A stretch of 64,000 bases of DNA from Achatina immaculata (Eukaryota > Mollusca > Gastropoda > Stylommatophora > Achatinidae): positions 5,152,996-5,216,995 of the forward strand of contig CM019713.1 of assembly GCA_009760885.1 (NCBI GenBank). The letters run 5' to 3'. The notes under the pieces are model-generated. The model worked only from the letters and a program-made list of their open reading frames with translations. It had not been told where the DNA came from and did not search any database. Below, one piece after another: positions 62,725 to 64,000 of the stretch. The position numbers and the translations under genes were made by a program. How positions within the stretch are numbered: the stretch's first letter is position 1; every line of letters begins with the position of its first letter.

Positions 62725-63556
62725 CTTGCAAGGACATGAAAAACTAGTTGCATACCTTGCAACTTGCTTTTAATGATAAGGAGGACCCTAAGGAGAATTC
62801 CTTTTAAATTCATGTTGTTTACATGATTCAGATGCTTCCAAACACAGATAAGGCTGAAATCTATTATTAAAAGCAGTTACTTTTTAAATGACTTACGTTG
62901 AAGCCTATATGTAAACTCAGTTCTCTTGATCTAGGTAAAGGGCTAATAATAGCATGAGACAACAAGAACAAAACTGTCATGGCCCATTTGTACTGTGGAC
63001 TCTATGAAAAACAAACAAGCAATGAAAGGTTCTAGCAAAGTTTTTTTTTTCAGAGCTTAAGTTTTTCCTCAGTCCTTCTTAGGTGTTCACATCAAGAATT
63101 ATTCTGGACAAAAATTATAACTGCATGAGTTCTTATATAATTCTGTCTATACTTGTACTGCACCAGCTTGAGGTCACTTCAGACTTTCATATCTAGTTTG
63201 TATTTAGTTCTTGATAGGAACGGTCTTTTCCAAATCTTACTGTTCTATAGTGGTACCACTAAATATGACAAAGCTATATCGATATTATATTTTTTTACCA
63301 TATGACATACTTTGACTGTTCATATAAATCCACTATTCATTTTGAAATGCTGATAAATACAACAGAGCAGCCAGGAAAAGAACTTGCATGGAATAATAAT
63401 TTAAGCTTATATTCTCAGGTTGAGAATAAATACCATTAACTAACATTAAAATGCGTGAATTTTGTCTAAATTACTTTTGTGACTCATAGTGCTACGTGTG
63501 TTACACAGTGTCATCTAGTGGTTGCTCAGTAAAAAGTGTGTTCTATTTCCGTCTAA
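62725..63556. other. Cyclase intron, nothing recognised
   Basis: No further upstream cyclase exon is visible before the window ends. AT-rich. Confidence 0.5.
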
Positions 63557-64000
63557 GAAGATCTTGATTTTGCTGATGACATAACTCTTATCAGTAACAA
63601 TGTGAATTCCATGCAAGAAAAAACAGATAGCCTGTCTTCACTGGCTACCAAAATAGGACTTGAAATTAACAAGGACAAAACAAAAATAATGAAAATTCCC
63701 ATTAATCAAAATGGAAAAATACATGTAGAAGGGACAGATATTGAAGAAGTCAATCAATTTGCATACCTTGACAGCTACATAGACCAGGATGGTGACACCA
63801 GAAAGGAAGTTAGAATTAGAATTGCAAAAGCAGCATCAATCTTCAAGAATCTTGAGAACATATGGAATTCAAAAGTTATAAGCACAGAAACCAAGTTAAG
63901 ACTATTCAATTCAAATGTAATATCCACCCTCATTTATGCATGTGAATGCTGGAAAACAACTAAAGAAATAGAAAAGAAATTAGACTCTTTTGAAAACAAA
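63557..64000 (+). mobile_element. Family B LINE, runs off the right edge
   Basis: One open frame: EDLDFADDITLISNNVNSMQ, LATKIGLEINKDKTKIMK, QFAYLDSYIDQDGDTRKE, RIAKAASIFKNLENIWNS and IYACECWKTTKEIEKK. It has intact DFADD where the 36-kb copy has DFADN, and no stops over 147 codons, so it may be the best-kept copy of this family here. Confidence 0.85.

Overview
The window looks like invertebrate animal nuclear DNA: AT-rich, with phase-consistent GT-AG introns in three long genes, and packed with non-LTR retrotransposons, mariner and TTAA-type DNA transposons, a Penelope-like element, tRNA-derived SINEs and minisatellites. A mollusc or other lophotrochozoan is my guess from the mix of repeats and from the divergence of the proteins from their vertebrate relatives; nothing in the window proves it.

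Three host genes can be rebuilt exon by exon, with reading phases that fit at the junctions. (1) A TM7SF3 orthologue lies on the minus strand. Eleven exons run from the start codon at 26019 down to 453, and the last exon or exons lie beyond the left edge. Exon 3 has a one-base frame break. (2) An XRCC4 orthologue (the DNA ligase IV partner in non-homologous end joining) lies on the plus strand, complete in ten exons from 29200 to 49691, 366 residues, with one GC-AG intron. (3) The catalytic C-terminus of a guanylate cyclase, closest to soluble beta-2 type chains, lies on the minus strand: five exons from 62724 down to 56302, with upstream exons beyond the right edge. TM7SF3 and XRCC4 are head to head about 3.2 kb apart; XRCC4 and the cyclase are tail to tail about 6.6 kb apart.

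Most of the rest is layered mobile DNA. Family A is an RTE-like LINE with a (GAAT)n tail: one near full-length copy (15503-18866) and several truncated copies with target duplications. Family B is a LINE ending in GATGTAAGAT-like repeats, family C one ending in (ATG)n, family D one ending in (AG)n. There are also RNase H-bearing LINE fragments, three mariner copies (5431-8141, 8329-9544, 52001-52992), four copies of a TTAA-flanked MITE, two Penelope-like insertions, a GAA-tailed retroposon with a conserved hairpin, and at least three kinds of SINE. Insertions nest inside one another, most deeply at 44.1-47.2 kb.

The most unusual structure is at 12643-14054, inside TM7SF3 intron 5. A Penelope-like insertion bounded by a 13-bp target duplication contains a copy of the first half of the neighbouring TM7SF3 exon 5, including its 3' splice site, joined in frame to the element's GIY-YIG domain. 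Also notable are a minisatellite of about 22 units beside a cyclase exon whose units each repeat a branch-point-like sequence, and two MITE insertions whose exact empty sites can be read from related repeats in the same window.
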